DNA of 5,962 nucleotides from DATAYF01 sp036272735 (GTDB taxonomy: Bacteria > Chloroflexota > Ktedonobacteria > Ktedonobacterales > Ktedonobacteraceae), in assembly GCA_036272735.1 (NCBI GenBank), contig DATAYF010000428.1, positions 1-5,962 of the forward strand, given 5' to 3'. The translations under genes and the position numbers were made by a program. Under the pieces are notes generated by a model. That model was not told where the DNA came from and ran no database searches. It was given only the letters and a program-made list of their open reading frames with translations. Positions 5,652 to 5,962 of this stretch are shown here, one piece after another (positions within the stretch are counted from its first letter, which is position 1; each line of letters starts with the position of its first letter).

Positions 5652-5962
5652 ATGAAGCGAGCCCGCGACGCCGAGCTTTTTGATCGAGTTGCCGCTCAAA
5701 CTGGATTGGAGCCAGGAGCGCCATTTGCGTGCGCACCTGGAAGCTGCTCGGTGTCTCTACAACGCTCTGCTTTCTGAAGCAAACAAACGTCTTCGATGCA
5801 TGCGCAACGATCCAGCATGGGCACAAGCCAGAGCTATCCCTCACTCTAAAAAGCAGGAACGCGCACAAGCATTCTCTGCCCTACGCAAGAAGTATCGCTT
5901 CTCGGAATACAAGCTACACGAGTATGCCAAGCTTGCCCGTATCTCGTGGATCGTTGATCACA
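5652..5962 (+). CDS. TnpB/OrfB-type transposase (IS200/IS605-like), N-terminal part, start out of frame
   Basis: TnpB proteins are RNA-guided nucleases carried by IS200/IS605 and IS607 elements. From 5656 to the window edge an uninterrupted frame gives 102 residues with a TnpB-like opening: SFLIELPLKLDWSQERHLRA, then LEAARCLYNALLSEANKRLR, then FSALRKKYRFSEYKLHEYAK and SWIVDH. This is the N-terminal wedge-type region of such transposases; the RuvC and zinc-ribbon parts would lie beyond the window. The frame is closed upstream by TGA at 5653-5655 and has no ATG or GTG before the conserved part. The ATG at 5652, with GAGAGG 11 nt upstream, is in another frame that stops after about 40 codons. 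A one-base shift near 5660-5680 would join them, so the copy may be a frameshifted pseudogene, or it may start at TTG (5680 or 5689). Family assignment is fairly sure; integrity is not. Confidence 0.7.

Larger units (their letters stand above)
5549..5962 (+). mobile_element. 5' part of an IS200/IS605-type (TnpB-bearing) element, cut by the window
   Basis: The assignment rests on the TnpB-like N-terminus encoded from about 5656 and the structured sequence just before it. No TnpA (Y1 transposase) is seen upstream, so this would be a TnpB-only element. The left boundary is set by the structure and is uncertain by tens of bases; the right boundary is outside the window. Confidence 0.5.

Noticed and set aside
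5503..5868. A 121-codon - strand frame at the right end
   Set aside because: Antisense to the TnpB-like frame, which has recognisable conserved segments; no ribosome site is evident.

Overview
The window looks like chromosomal DNA of a filamentous, spore-forming Chloroflexota of the Ktedonobacteria type. This is inferred from three protein-level impressions: a SecD/SecF pair encoded separately, a lone Ppx/GppA-type HD domain, and a TnpB-like transposase whose opening resembles those abundant in Ktedonobacter-like genomes. No database search was possible, so the assignment is tentative. Base composition is intermediate.

Layout, left to right. At 1-55 an acidic reading frame on the + strand ends at a stop and may be the tail of an upstream gene. 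On the - strand lies a complete tRNA-Leu(CAG) unit: a near-consensus promoter (289-317), the tRNA body (163-246) and an intrinsic terminator (105-144). Next, on the + strand, is a small HD-fold protein (490-1131). It meets a - strand gene for a tandem glyoxalase-like (VOC) protein (1128-2030) tail to tail, with the two stop codons overlapping. Upstream of the VOC gene sits a perfect 33-bp inverted repeat (2066-2133) followed by seven T on the - strand. It forms the end of the secD-secF operon (secD 3629-5053, secF 2160-3611, both -). Upstream of secD is about 450 bp with no credible gene. A TnpB-type transposase then starts on the + strand and runs out of the window (about 5652-5962), preceded by a structured region.

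How the genes work together. Only secD and secF clearly belong together. They are 17 bp apart, share an operon and encode the two halves of the proton-driven accessory motor of the Sec translocon. yajC is not adjacent in this window. The HD protein, VOC protein, tRNA and transposase look like independent units. The points most worth a second look are the HD protein in which the defining His-Asp pair reads His-Asn, the compound palindrome between secF and the VOC gene, the Thr/Ala/Ser/Pro-rich insertion in the extracytoplasmic part of SecF, and the out-of-frame start and structured leader of the TnpB-like gene. I see no convincing evidence of a wholly new multi-gene system here.
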